The notes under the pieces: model-generated
Told to the model about the DNA's origin: nothing
Database searches by the model: none
The model's input: only the letters and a program-made list of their open reading frames with translations
In this document: piece after piece, positions 41,700-53,896 of the stretch
Layout of the letters: each line of letters begins with the position of its first letter
Position numbering within the stretch: position 1 is the first letter of the stretch
NCBI RefSeq assembly: GCF_036324505.1
Contig: NC_086356.1
Span: 11,522,244-11,586,243, forward strand
Length of the DNA: 64,000 nt
Reading direction: 5' to 3'
DNA from: Eleginops maclovinus
Lineage: Eukaryota > Chordata > Actinopteri > Perciformes > Eleginopidae
Position numbers and translations under genes: made by a program

Positions 41700-44600
41700 A
41701 AGGTATTCATAAATCCCTGCACAAATATGGCGCAATCCTCTAGTAAACATATTTGTTGTAGATGGAATTTCTAGTGAGGTCACAGAAAACACAGAAAAAG
41801 ACTCCCTCCAATGACTTGCATGGTATTTTGTGTTGCTGTACCTGGGTCTGATAGCTTGTGCTGATATATTTGGTCTGACATTTACGATAGCCTCACTGTA
41901 TTCCCTAATTATTGAACAATTTCAGCATAAAATCCGATTTAGCGGTTCCATGCAGCTGCCTGAAGTCATTTGGTTCTGGCCAGACTTATCTCCTCTGGTG
42001 GGTTTATTCATTTGTTTTGGTATATTGTATTCTTTGATCAAGCTTCCCACTGCATACTATATGCCCCACAGATTTTTCAGCACAGGAGCCTCAGAATCAT
42101 CAGTTTAATCACAGAACAACATTGCCCCCTGTTGGTGTCACGTGAGAAAACCTCACTAATGTAGCCCTAATATGTATGCTGACGCCACACTTGTCACGCC
42201 GTTGTTACAGCTGATCACTGACCTTGTCTGGATACCTATTATAATATCTGTATCACATTAATACACTTGTATTTTAGGCAAGTAGAAAAAATGATTACAA
42301 TTAAACAGCCGCCCCATACAAACTGCAGCTTCCAGGTGGGCAGTGTAAGTCAATCTTTGACCTGATTTTATTCAATAGTTTTCTCTCTGTCAATTTGATT
42401 GAGACACTAGTACTAGCCCTTTTTGCTGCTATCTTCCAACACAGGATTGTGAAGTCTTTCAATTGTCTCCTCTTCGAATGAATTTGGCAGCTGGTGTATC
42501 ACCTCATAAGGGGAAAATAAAGTGTGAAGATTCAAACTGCCCTATTTCTCATCCCCATCTGCACTGCCTTGATCAATCGATATGAGTTAGGGCAACAAGT
42601 ACCTTACCCCCCACCAGCTTCCCACTGAGAACAAATATTATTTCAAAAGAAAGCTTCAATAGACACTAAAGCCAAGGATCAAAGGCATTTTTTTCTTCTG
42701 TATAACCTTTGATTTTTTGAAATTGTGTTCCAAGTGTGTGCCTAAGAGCAACCATAAAACTCTTTTCCAAGAGAGCAACAGCACAAGTGTTTTATGACAG
42801 TGAATTATACGACAATAAAAATATATATCTGACTTTTATCTAATTTGTTATCATCCCTATATTTAAGGCTGATTACTGTCTGTATGCCATAATGGTGAGA
42901 CCTTGTTACGTCGTTTGGATTACTTTTAAAAGCAAGGATTTATAAGATACTACTGAAAGGGGTAAACAGAGGATGCTTTTGCCGTGCATTTTAACGCCCC
43001 CCTGTTAATGACATTTGGCTTTTCCACAAAATATAAAACCGAAGGTAAAATTAAATTTGCAACTGCACAGTGCTCAGAATAAATACTCACTGCCTGTGCC
43101 GAGGTTCTTTTCCACTGCCTCTTTTCATTAACCAATATTAAAACAAACAGTGGTGCATATAAAGTGGAAGAGCCTGTATGTGTCTTGAGAGTAACCATAT
43201 TAAAAACATTAAGGATATATTTTAATTATGTGAAGCAAAAGTTGTGTCTGTCTTGTTGCAGGCCAATAATGTTTCTGTCCAGCAGTGTGGTAACATTTGG
43301 TTTGCATTATATCGTATTAACAATCTTTTTGTGTTTCTTGTACTTATAATTCCGATTCATATTAATGCACCAGTGATACCTTAAAGCTAACTGAACTCTG
43401 TAGCCAGCAGCAATGAAGTGTTTGATTTAATACATAATCGGTATGAGATAATCCACCTGCTAAGATATTTTTTCGTGGCTGGTGGATGGTCCCTCCTACA
43501 TGCCTCCGGTTCTTCAATAGCTCACCATGTCAGTTGTTGCAGCAAGTCCTGCGGTACTACAGCCGAGGAATCAGTACCGTGGAAAGCGTGCAGTTCATGG
43601 TGTAGAATATGAATTCATTATTCCAGTGTTGTGTTACCCCCATTGGGGTGCTTTCCACTATCACAAGATGTCTTCACCAAATTCATCCTGTCAATTAATT
43701 TAGTGCCTGTTAATGGACAGCCACCTGATCGTAGCTAAACCTGGTTTCAATTGTCAGAGGTCTAAGGCTAGCACATGCATCTAACTACATTAAAATACTC
43801 ATGAGTTTTTTTGTAGGTTGGCACATAACAGGAATGTTATATCATAAAATAATAGTATAGAACTGATATAACCTAAAGCACATTATTTCTCTAATTCTGT
43901 GTTGTAGTTACAGCCAATTTTGCAGGCTCTCAACCTTTCTTCAAAAACAGCTATACATTATGCACTGCTCTAGCAAAGTACTACTAACATCTTCATCAAA
44001 TGTGATGTATTGGGGTTTGTATGCGAATTGTGCTCAAAAAAACTTTAAAGTAGTGCAGATCTCGCACATTTTAGCTATTATTTCTCCAGGAAATCTATCA
44101 GACTTTAATTGAATTGTATAATTATAGTAATTATTCAAACACACTTCACAAAGGCTTTGTAAGTTTTTAAATGCTTCTTTTTTAAATCAAACCAGATATT
44201 CCAGTTGAAGTTTGTTCTTGACTCTTAAACAGGTTCGTGGCAGCTTTATATGTTTTTCATCTTAATTATGTTTCTCTGTTTGACTGCTCTCTGTGTCGGA
44301 GAGCACACATTTGTAATGCAGATGTTGCCCTGTTTATTCTGTCTGTCAAATTAGCTCACGAGAATGGGTTGTGTACTTGCCTCTGCCCATCCTTACTCCA
44401 TCATTAGCTCGACTCAAAAAGTAAGAAAATGATGGATAAAAAATGATCATGCACAAATTAAACTGCCATTATTATTATGCTATTATTATGTAAGAAACAA
44501 ACAGAAGAGGGTTCATTACACTTTGGAACTGTGTTTTGACAAATCCTCACTATTACACCTTGGAGTGAACCTGTATATAAATTGGGCTAATTCATCTTTG

Positions 44601-47600
44601 TAATAATTTCAAAGCAGTGCAGTTTTTTTCAATGTTATTTGGCATTTGTGAAACAAGGTTATTCTCTATGTATTCTCCACAACATCTACTCTATCCAATC
44701 ATGTTCCAGTGAGGCTGTCATCCACACATGCAGCGTTAATTATCAGCTGCTCTAATTGCATTTTGTGTCCATCTAATTAGTTTGGAGGCACAGATTTTAC
44801 AGCAGCCAGTGTATGGGAGGGTCATTTTCAGGAGCTGTAAATTAGGTCTAGGGTCTTGCTGATTCACCATGGGCATCAAAGAAGATAGCAGAGTGGCACC
44901 ATGACCAGATGAAAGAGATACAGTAGCGCTCTAATAACCTATGCTGCAACCTTAGTAACTCAGGTCTGTCCCCTCCTCCTCTTTTGAAATCCTGTACAGT
45001 ACTTTCTGTATCAGGTCAAGTGTACCAGTTACATAAGCTGACACGGAAGGTATGACATGTACCGCTGATTGCTGAGCTCACTTTTCAGGGAAATCTGCTT
45101 CTCAGGGGATGTGCCTCTGCAGCAGGATAATCATTTTAACGGGTTAAAATGTCCCTCTCTCTCTTTGGAATATTTTTCACAGAAAGGTTAACCATCTATA
45201 TAACAGGGCAGCATGGTTATGTGAGATGTGAAATTGCAATTCTCTTTGAACTAAATGTGTATTTTCTTTGTGTCTCTAATCCTTAGAACATAGCAGCAAT
45301 GGTGTAATGTATTCTGCTGAAAAGGCTCATTTTCTGTTTATAAACTGGATATCTCATGGCTATTTTTCCTCTTAATTGCTCAAAATATCTCCTAATTGTG
45401 CAATTATCTGATTTAAGATTCATTTTTTGTCCTGTTGCTATGTTAACTAAAAGTAAACAATCATAGTTTCATATATAAAAATCAGTTATACTTTAGTAAG
45501 AACAGTAAACTTAGGTTTTCAAACATGTAATTAAAAATCATATAAAACATTATAGATTATAAAATGGGGTTAAAAACATAGATTTATTCAAATGTTGCTG
45601 ATTTAAAAGCCACTTTAAAATGTCTTCATAATAACAACACATCCCCATTGGCTAGACCGTTACCTGTGTTACACAAGTAACAGGTGGTAGTTCATATGTG
45701 TCATAGTGTCATATGCAACTAAATCTGCATTGGGATAAGTCTCCATTTTAAGTTTCTCCACATGAACATTCATTTTGGCCTACCTTTCATCCAGAAAACC
45801 AGAATTATAATGAGAGTCTTAACATTCACTGGAGGCCAAAACAGGGAAGCAGAAATGTATCTTTTATAATCTCTGTTCTTTGTTCTAGTTGGTGGGGCTG
45901 TGGGGCTTCATCTTTCTGTAGAATCAAACTTTAACACAGAGCGGCTGTTTTGTTTTCAAGGAACAAAACAGATGTTTCTAAAGGCGGAAGGACCATAAAA
46001 TAAACTGAAGAATTGAAAAATGTTATCAGTTTATATAAGAAAACCAACCATTTTGGTTGAAGATGTAGTCGCAATTGGCTGTGATTTTTAAGGTTCAATA
46101 TAGCAGATTAATCCAATTTGAACGATAGTCACAAGTTCAGCAAAACCAAGTGATTAAATTAGTATTGACAGGAAGGAACACTCTTATAAACATGAAACCC
46201 TTATACAAGACATACATCTAAATATAAATGCTTCAATGTAGAGAAATGTAATTGGAAACATGGAAACAGAGGAAGAGGGGACTTGTCGATTACAATAGAG
46301 AAATAACACTTTATAGCACATTAAATCAATTTTGACATTCTGTGTTTTTATAACATTTATTTTGATTTGTAAATGATTTTAAACACTTTTATAATAATAT
46401 TTTCTTTATTTATGTTTTTTGTTATGAGGCATTTCCCTTTTTTTCTTCCATAACATTGTCAATGTCCCTGCTTCAGGTCAAATAAAATATTCTTATATAA
46501 TCTCATTCTTTTCAATAATTTGATAAGAATTTGTCCTGCTTCTTTATTTGTTTTCTAAACTGAGTTCTTCATCAATGTCCTTGCATTTTTGATAACAATT
46601 TCAATTCTCAGACCAACTTTCTGCAGTGCAAAAACCTAAATGCTGTAATGAAACAAGCCTGGGGGTGCAAAATATATTGCATGGCTCTAAATGCTGGTGA
46701 CAGATGGATTGGGGAGGAACCGGGAAGGAAGGCTTTAAGTAATGGAAGAGAGCAAGGCCAGAGTAATGTAAGGCCACATTTCTGACCTTGCCTGACTGTC
46801 CCACCTACCCTCTCTGTCACCAGCGGTACTAACGGATGGGTGAGTCAGTGGGCCAGGATATGGACAGTAAACAGTGGTGACAGCTGACCTGGCAACTCTC
46901 AATGGGGATGATGGAAGATGATATGAGCAGGGAGGAGGGGGAAAGGGGTCATCCAAAGGTAGATTTTCTAACATTTGAAGTCTGTCAGAGAGCCACAGAC
47001 CTGTCAATGAGGTGGGATATGGCCCTGAATGACAACAGTGCATGGCTGCTGTGTAGCAGAGACATGAATCAGCTCTATGGTCCCACCGAAGCAGGCAGCA
47101 TAAAGCATCATGGACACAGGCTAGGACTGGTCTCTTGCTGTCTACATAACACAAACAATGTCGATAGTTTCAGCACAGACCGGACCAACCGCATACCTTT
47201 AACAGAAATGTCTATGAAAATGCTGCTCACTGCCCACTGCTGCAACACAAACTCCACCTCACCCTGCATTCACTTAGTGCCATATGTTTTTACTTATTCA
47301 TAGGTTTTAAGTTGACCTTATCAATTATTTACATTGAACACAATATGCACATTAACCAAGAGAATGGAATAAACATTACAAGGTAAAAAACAAGGTTTTT
47401 ATTTTACAGAATGTCATTTCCTGAAGACTTTGTAGAGAAATTAAACATAAACTGACCAAAACCCACTCATAACGTATGATATCTTTAATGTTTTACTAAT
47501 CTTTATGATTTATGTTTACTTTTGTTATTCTCTGCTACCTAACCCTTGAGCCACAAAGCTTACAAACCTGAGATTCTAACAAACATTTCTATCTACATTT

Positions 47601-50600
47601 CTTCCTGAAGTATTTTGAACTCTCCTATTATGTTACAAAACTGTATTCCAAAGAGCTTATGGTTCCTCATCGGCCCATAACTCAGGTCATGACTTTTCCC
47701 CACTGGTTTTGTGTCAGTTAGTGTTTTAATTTAGTTTTCTGCCTCAGTGAGAGAGCTGTCTCATATGTTACAGTGAACCACATAGTACATTCTCGTGTCC
47801 TCTATGGAGGACAAGAACAAAGCCACATGCACTTCCGTGAACAAAATGCTGATGTTGCTTTACCAAACTCACTAACCTAACTTTTCCTGTGATGTTCACT
47901 CAGTGAAATGAATCCAGCAGATTAAGCGGAGACACAGTTAATTGCATCCCAACACACTTATCTTTCTTGATTTCATGAAATGTACCAGTGTGGATGGAAG
48001 CCCATTTGAATGACCATGAAATATTTCAAGGTCCAACCCCCACATGTTACATCAGTCGGCAAATTAGGGGAACAGATTTGATGTCTCTACTTTGAACTAA
48101 AAGGAGTTATCAGTAGCTTACTGCTCACATTTGTTGGAATGTGCTCAGCACCCACTAAACCAATTTGCTAGGTGGTGTTTACGGTGGGCTTATGTGTGTT
48201 TTGTGGGTGTATATGTCCCCCAGGTGTAACCCAGTTTCTAAATGAGGAGCTCTTTGTTTACACCTGCAGAACTGGGGCAGTCTCCAGATAACTTAAACTA
48301 ATCAATTAACAAAGATAGCACAGGGGAACACTGCCAGTACAGCACACCGCTTTCAGATTCTACTCGAACCTACTCAAGAGAATAGAGGAAGCCACAAGAA
48401 CGAGGTATGAGTGTAGCTTCATTAATTTCCTGATTTCATGACACCGTCCTTTTTAGCCTTTAAAGCTGCATGGTTGTGTGGATTGAAAATAGCAGCCTGT
48501 TCTATCACCTTCGTCCAGACTGGAATATCTCAACAACATTATCAGATCGCTTAAAATAAAATACTGAGATATCCATGGTGCAGACACTTTTCCTCTATAG
48601 CACCAACATGGGATTCTTATTAGGCTCTACTCATATATGACATTTTATCTGATGCTAAGTCTGCAAATCTCATGCCGAATGCCCACATGATGTATATGTA
48701 CTCTCTAACCCAAAGGAAAGAGCAGAAGACAGACTTTTTTAAAATCATTTTTATGACATCAAATAACATTTTTCAGCCTTGCGGAAGGAAGCAAGGAAAA
48801 AAGGTCAGGTCTTTTGCTCATTATGCCACATAAATCTGTTTAACCAGTTCTGTCTCGGTGCAGTGGACCTTAGCTTGTTGTCTATCAAATTCAATTTTGA
48901 AAAAGTCAGAGGCTGCCACAGTATTCAGGTCGAAGCAATTTCCTGAGCAATAAATCTCATATAACCAACCACAGCTCTCCATCAGCTAATAACAATGCAG
49001 TTTTCCTTTCCCTACCCTTGTTTAAGTAGCTACTTTCAGCTCCCCCCCCACCTCACAGAACACACCGACATCAATCAGACCTATCTGATGTCTTGTTACT
49101 GTTTGCCCATTAAAGGCAGACAGTGTTCAATAAAATCTATCAGCGAAAGAGGTCATGTGTGTGAAACTACCGCATATGCTCCGTTGACCCCCCAGTAGAT
49201 CTATCCACAGTGTCAGCACTTTCAATACAAGGAAAGCAAATCTGGTCAAATGTGCCCTTTAGGCTAATCTGTGTATCCAACTATTCCATAAGGAAATCAT
49301 TATGACTGAATGAATAAAGTGTCAAATTAACCCAGAAAGGATAGGAAAAAAGTTGCCCAAATGCAAAATAATTTAGGGGTGGTGGATGTGGTAGGGGACC
49401 AAGATGAGTCACTTTTCAAAGTATGGATTAAAAACTCGAGCAACAGCATTTTAAGAGATGTAAGGATACCAATTAGCTTCTAACTCCGTGCCAACTTTAG
49501 GTGTCACTAGCAAGATAAAAAGCAATGCCTTCTTCTTCCCACCTTAGAAACCAACGGGTGAAAACACAAATTGATAATGATAACGGTTTAGTGTATGTCA
49601 AAACATCATACCCAATAAGCTTGCACTATGGTCCTTCTTTTATCATTCTAAAATATTTAAGTATAAGAAAATAATATAATAAAAAAAATGGATCTTGACT
49701 TTGTGGTTTTCAAAATCTAACAGAATAAAAAATAAAGAAAATCCACAAATGCTGTATTTGATTTGTATTGAACTTGACATGTGCGTCCTTTCGATTGAAG
49801 TTGATTCAAACAAATAAAATAGACACAAATACACCCAGGGCTCATCTCATTTGTCTTCTTTCAATGCATCTTTGTTCATCCTTTTCTATTTTACTCTGTC
49901 CCTCATGTCTTAGTTCTTCCACTTTGAGATAGATGGGGGAGATGCAAGGAAATATGGTAATGCAAAAGAACACAAGTGGCACATCCTTGTCTTTTGAGTG
50001 TCGTAAGCAAACTTTGTGACTTATGACGATTGCATTGCTGGGTCAGCTGTGCAACTGCTTCAATCTTTTGAAGTCTACATATTATGGCAAATAACAAGGA
50101 TGTGATGTTCACTGTTGCACAGTTATTTTTAGATGTGTCATGCTTGATTAAATATACTATGAAAAGCAAGGACTTCCAAAACAAAATGACCAAATGTGAA
50201 TATAGTGTATACAAGATATAAAACCAGCTCTGATTTTTAAAATGTCTATGGCTTAACATATATCAAATCCAAAGAGAGACACACACAGATAATGTTTCAA
50301 CACCTACATCTACGGTACATTGTTTGAAAGTTAAGTGTTGACTTATCTGACATATTGATGATCACAATTGTTTGATGGTCTGAAAATGCTCAGGGACGTT
50401 TTGGCTGAATTGTTAGAGCTCAAATGTTCTTTATGTTTTCCAAAAAGTATGATACTCAAATGTCATTGCCCTGCCAATTCAGTTTTATATATCTGTGAAA
50501 ATCAGAGCTTTGACTTTATTCACACCAATGCAACATGTCAAATAACTTCAACCTTGACCTAATTTGCATCTGTAAAAAAAACAGTCAATAGGAACATCAC

Positions 50601-53270
50601 CAACGAATGTGATGCTGCGTGGTACTAGTTTGAGTTTAATTTTTGAATTTGTCATAAGGACACGACTACTGAATGCCCATAAGGCATATTAAGACATATT
50701 TGACGAGTTGTATGCCTCTTCAAGAAACTGCATTCCAAAAAAGAAAGCTTGACAATAACTTTTAGTGCACATGTTTGTTTTTCCTAAAAAAGTTTAATGG
50801 AATATGCATTCCTTTCTAAATACTGTGGCTAGGGTTATACTGTGTTAATTTATTAGGAGAGCGCGGGGCCTGTTCAAACTACTGCTCAAACAACAGTGGC
50901 TCAATGATTTTAAATTAATGATTTACTTTAATTTACATTTTCAGAAAAACAATACTTGTGCCAGTGTGCACCTTATTGCTCAAGACTGGAAGCTTGGTTA
51001 CTTGTAGACCCTGTGAGTGAATGCTTTTCACAACGGAGAAACACTGAGAGCGAGTGTGTGTTTGAATATTTCAGCACCATTGAGAGATACAGGGAGAAGC
51101 TGGTGCTGTGGCCTGTTTCCATATTAATTCTCAGCTCTTATTCTCAAGTTTGGAGAAAGCAGTATGTCCATACTGGAGAAGTGACACTCAAACTCAAACT
51201 ATACTGAAAAATGTTAATATGCAGACTATGGATATAAAATATAAAGATGTGTGTGAGCGCTGGAAAACCTTGTCTCACTATGTAATACACAAAGGAGATG
51301 ATGAATAAAATAAGTTGACAGCTTCAGAAAGATCTTGGAGAGCTAAAAATAAAATATTAATTATTTGGTGAAACATTTTACTTCTCTTTCTCAAGTCACC
51401 GTATGATTAATGCACATATTGTATCCTTGACTTTAAGTGCACAGCTAAAAAAAAGGTCAATTTAAATTTAGTGGACTAGTAATACATACTGTGTAGTACT
51501 TTGTTTCTTGGCATTAAGACAGATTATACGTTTGAATGTTTCAGCACCACGGACAGAGACATGGTACAGTAATGACAGTCAGGGTGACAATAAAGGCAAC
51601 ACAACATAATTAAAGTGTTATTGAACCGTAACATTACAAGAAACATTAAATACATTTAACGTAGATTCAACACCATTTGAATAAATCCTTTTAAAATGTG
51701 TAGAATGTCTTCACAGTAGCCAGCATATTTGCATTGATTTGCATATTTGTCCATAGTTGAATGTGAGACAAATACTCCCTATCCTTTAAGCTTTGCCTTC
51801 TCCAACAACTCATGAATTAGAGGATATGCTTCCAATTTTTTCCAGAGGACTTTTTTTCTCCAATGTCAGCTGTCCATTATGAGGTCACATTATCACACCC
51901 ATCAGAGCAATTTGGGTTTCAGTGTCTAGCCTACGGATTGATTTGTGCATGACCACTCTGCTTCCTTAGCCACAGACGCCCCTCAGGAAATCTACCTACT
52001 GTGTGTGTTCAGTAGGTACATTCCCTTATATCTCAACTCCTTTGAACTATTGAACCTTGTGTCTCAATAGGTTTGATTTAATGCTTTTCTTTAAAAAAAA
52101 GAAACACACAAACATACACATTTACAAAGGAATCTACAAAGAAATAATTTTCAGGGTGGGATGAATGCAACTTACTTTGAACCGGGATCTTTGAGGTGAA
52201 ACTGCAGAGTAGGCATGGGACTAGGAATGTCTCTTTTATATTTTGAAGGATCTATGTTACCAGTGCATGAGTTGGCAATTGATGTATGAATGATTGAAAA
52301 TCCTTTGCTGTGCACTTCCTACAGTGCTAACTCTTTTGGGGCAGGCATGATAAGTTGAAGATCCAGGGCCTCATTTATAAAATAAGAGGAGATATAAACC
52401 AGGAGTGCTTCTGCATCTGATTTGTTTTTTTATGAATAACTATTTACAGACAATGCAGTGTGTTAAACATTAATATGTGTGTTTGGATGATGACATGTAC
52501 AGTATGCTTTGCCTCAGGCTGTCCATTGAACTTATTGACCCAAACCAGACATATTATATCCTTTCGTAATAAGGCAAGAATTAAAGTAAAAGAAAATAGA
52601 TAAAACATTTATGAAATTCATAAAAAAAATAACTGTAACCTGGCAAATAGCATCTGCTGATGAAGATCATGACATGATTAAATGCTCCAGAACTCCTACT
52701 TAATGAGCCTTAAGGTTTTAATAATGTCTGTATTGTAAGGTGCAATATCTCAATTTGAACTTCAATTTTGGAGCTGGTTTGGATAAATATGAAATAAGCA
52801 ATTAGCTCAAATTTGGCATAAATCACCTCTTTTCTGAGATCAATGTATTTGTATGCATGGACCTTGTAGATCTGGCAAACACAAAGTGCTGAAAACATAT
52901 TATGTGATAGGCCTATATTTAAAAAAAAAAAAAAAGAAGCTCCACAACTTCAAAAGAGACCTTGACTAGATCATTTTTAAAAATTGTTTCCCAGGTCAAT
53001 AATCAATGTTGTACCTCAAAAGATATGCTTGGAAAATGTAACGTATTAATAATGTGGCTACAAAGTTCCTCCATTTACTTATGATTGTTAATTTAAAGAA
53101 ATAATTCTACCATACTCACTTATTTCAATGCATAAACAATAAGAGCGTCAACAAATCATAACTGTTACATTCGGTCTTTTGGAGATTTTCTTATTTATTT
53201 TTTTTAGAAAACTGCATAATGACTAACGTGGTGACTCCACCTCATGTTTGCCTTTAACAGGACACGTGCT
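41700..53270. other. Intergenic sequence upstream of astn2
   Basis: About 11.6 kb without a supported exon or transposon. The frames near 46.7-47.3 kb (up to 139 codons, overlapping on both strands) have no recognisable domain. The stretch at 44731-44816 resembles an enhancer-type sequence and is listed separately. Confidence 0.5.
44731..44816. promoter_or_regulatory. Candidate enhancer-like block (homeodomain and E-box motifs)
   Basis: Within 86 bp there are TTAATTA (44736-44742), the E-box CAGCTG (44744-44749), CTAATTG (44752-44758) and the palindromic CTAATTAG (44773-44780). A dense mix of TAAT cores and a CAGCTG box is common in neural enhancers, and astn2 is a neuronal gene about 9 kb downstream. 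This is only a motif-based suggestion. Conservation cannot be judged from one sequence. Confidence 0.25.
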
Positions 53271-53289
53271 ACTCCGTGTTTAAGTGATG

Positions 53290-53471
53290 TGTTGTCCCAC
53301 TGTGTGAACACGAATGGATGTGTGAGGAGCGGAAAGATGTCATCCTCACTACACCTGTGCTGCCGCCTCCTGGACGGACGCGACTCCTTTGCAGCGTCTG
53401 TAGCCTGCTATAAGTGAACGGACAGCTTATGAGCCCCACTCAAAGCGAGAGAACCACACACGAGGAGCGGG
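53290..53471 (+). promoter_or_regulatory. astn2 putative promoter and 5' UTR, start of CpG-rich block
   Basis: CpG frequency rises sharply from about 53330 and stays high through exon 1, unlike the AT-rich flanks, as expected for a CpG-island promoter. A TATA-like CTATAAG lies at 53408-53414, which would place a start site near 53440 and leave a very short 5' UTR. A more distant start is equally possible. The context of the ATG (G at -3 and G at +4) is a good Kozak match. Confidence 0.45.
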
Positions 53472-53889
53472 ATGGCGCGGATATCACTGCCGCACCTCCA
53501 CCTCCTTCTTGCGGGGCTCTTCCTAACGAGCACGGTGACAGTCCAAGCAAACAGAGGGGCGACTGTGCCCGACGAAGAAAGAAAGAAAGAGAGCGACGCG
53601 GAGGCGCCATGTGAGGTGAAAACCGTAACCGTGTCCACCTTGCCCGTACTCCGGGAGAACGAGTTCAGCTTCACCGGCGGAGCTTCGGGGAACGTGGTCG
53701 GAGGAGGTGGTGCTGCTGGAGCAGGTGGAGCTGCTGGAGGAGGAACTGGTGGTGGTGCTGGTGGTGGAGGAGGAGCAGCAGGAGGAGGAGGGGAATCCCG
53801 ACTCCTGTTATTCGTTAGAACAGACCTACCTGGGCGAATTTCCGTAATGGATGATCTTGACAACACAGCTCTCCCCTTCTTCACACTCG
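53472..53889 (+). CDS. astn2: Astrotactin-2, first coding exon (residues 1-139 plus one base)
   Basis: Astrotactin-2 is a neuronal membrane protein. The family is known to act in glial-guided neuronal migration and, for ASTN2, in surface trafficking of ASTN1 and synaptic proteins. This exon encodes a signal peptide (residues 1 to about 26, LHLLLAGLFLTSTVTVQA), an acidic spacer, a conserved Cys (47) followed by KTVTVSTLPVLREN (50-63), a Gly/Ala-rich linker (69-107) and the conserved block ESRLLLFVRTDLPGR followed by DDLDNTALPFFTL (108-139). These segments match my memory of vertebrate ASTN2 more closely than ASTN1 (KTVTVSTLP versus KSITVSALP). The exon ends at CTCG|GTAAGA, a phase-1 donor. Reading through it gives a meaningless tail and a stop at 53924. 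Transmembrane, EGF-like, MACPF and fibronectin parts must lie in downstream exons outside this window. Confidence 0.9.
53676..53792 (+). repeat. GGN-type trinucleotide repeat encoding Gly/Ala linker
   Basis: Imperfect GGA/GGT/GCT/GCA triplets encode 39 residues that are almost all Gly or Ala. The same stretch read on the other strand gives a Pro-rich frame that is a shadow. Mammalian ASTN2 as I recall it also has a Gly/Ala-rich stretch at this position, so the low complexity is a family trait with variable length. Confidence 0.85.
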
Positions 53890-53896
53890 GTAAGAA
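53888..53896 (+). other. Splice donor of astn2 exon 1
   Basis: CG|GTAAGAA matches the vertebrate donor consensus at +1 to +5. The split codon begins with G, consistent with the Glu that follows FFTL in known ASTN2 proteins. Confidence 0.85.

Noticed and set aside
41422..41722. Open frames with poly(Thr-His) and poly(Cys-Val) peptides
   Set aside because: They are produced entirely by the AC microsatellite.
46735..47303. Overlapping 139- and 133-codon frames on opposite strands
   Set aside because: Neither shows a recognisable domain, and opposite-strand overlap in a GC-richer patch is a common chance effect.
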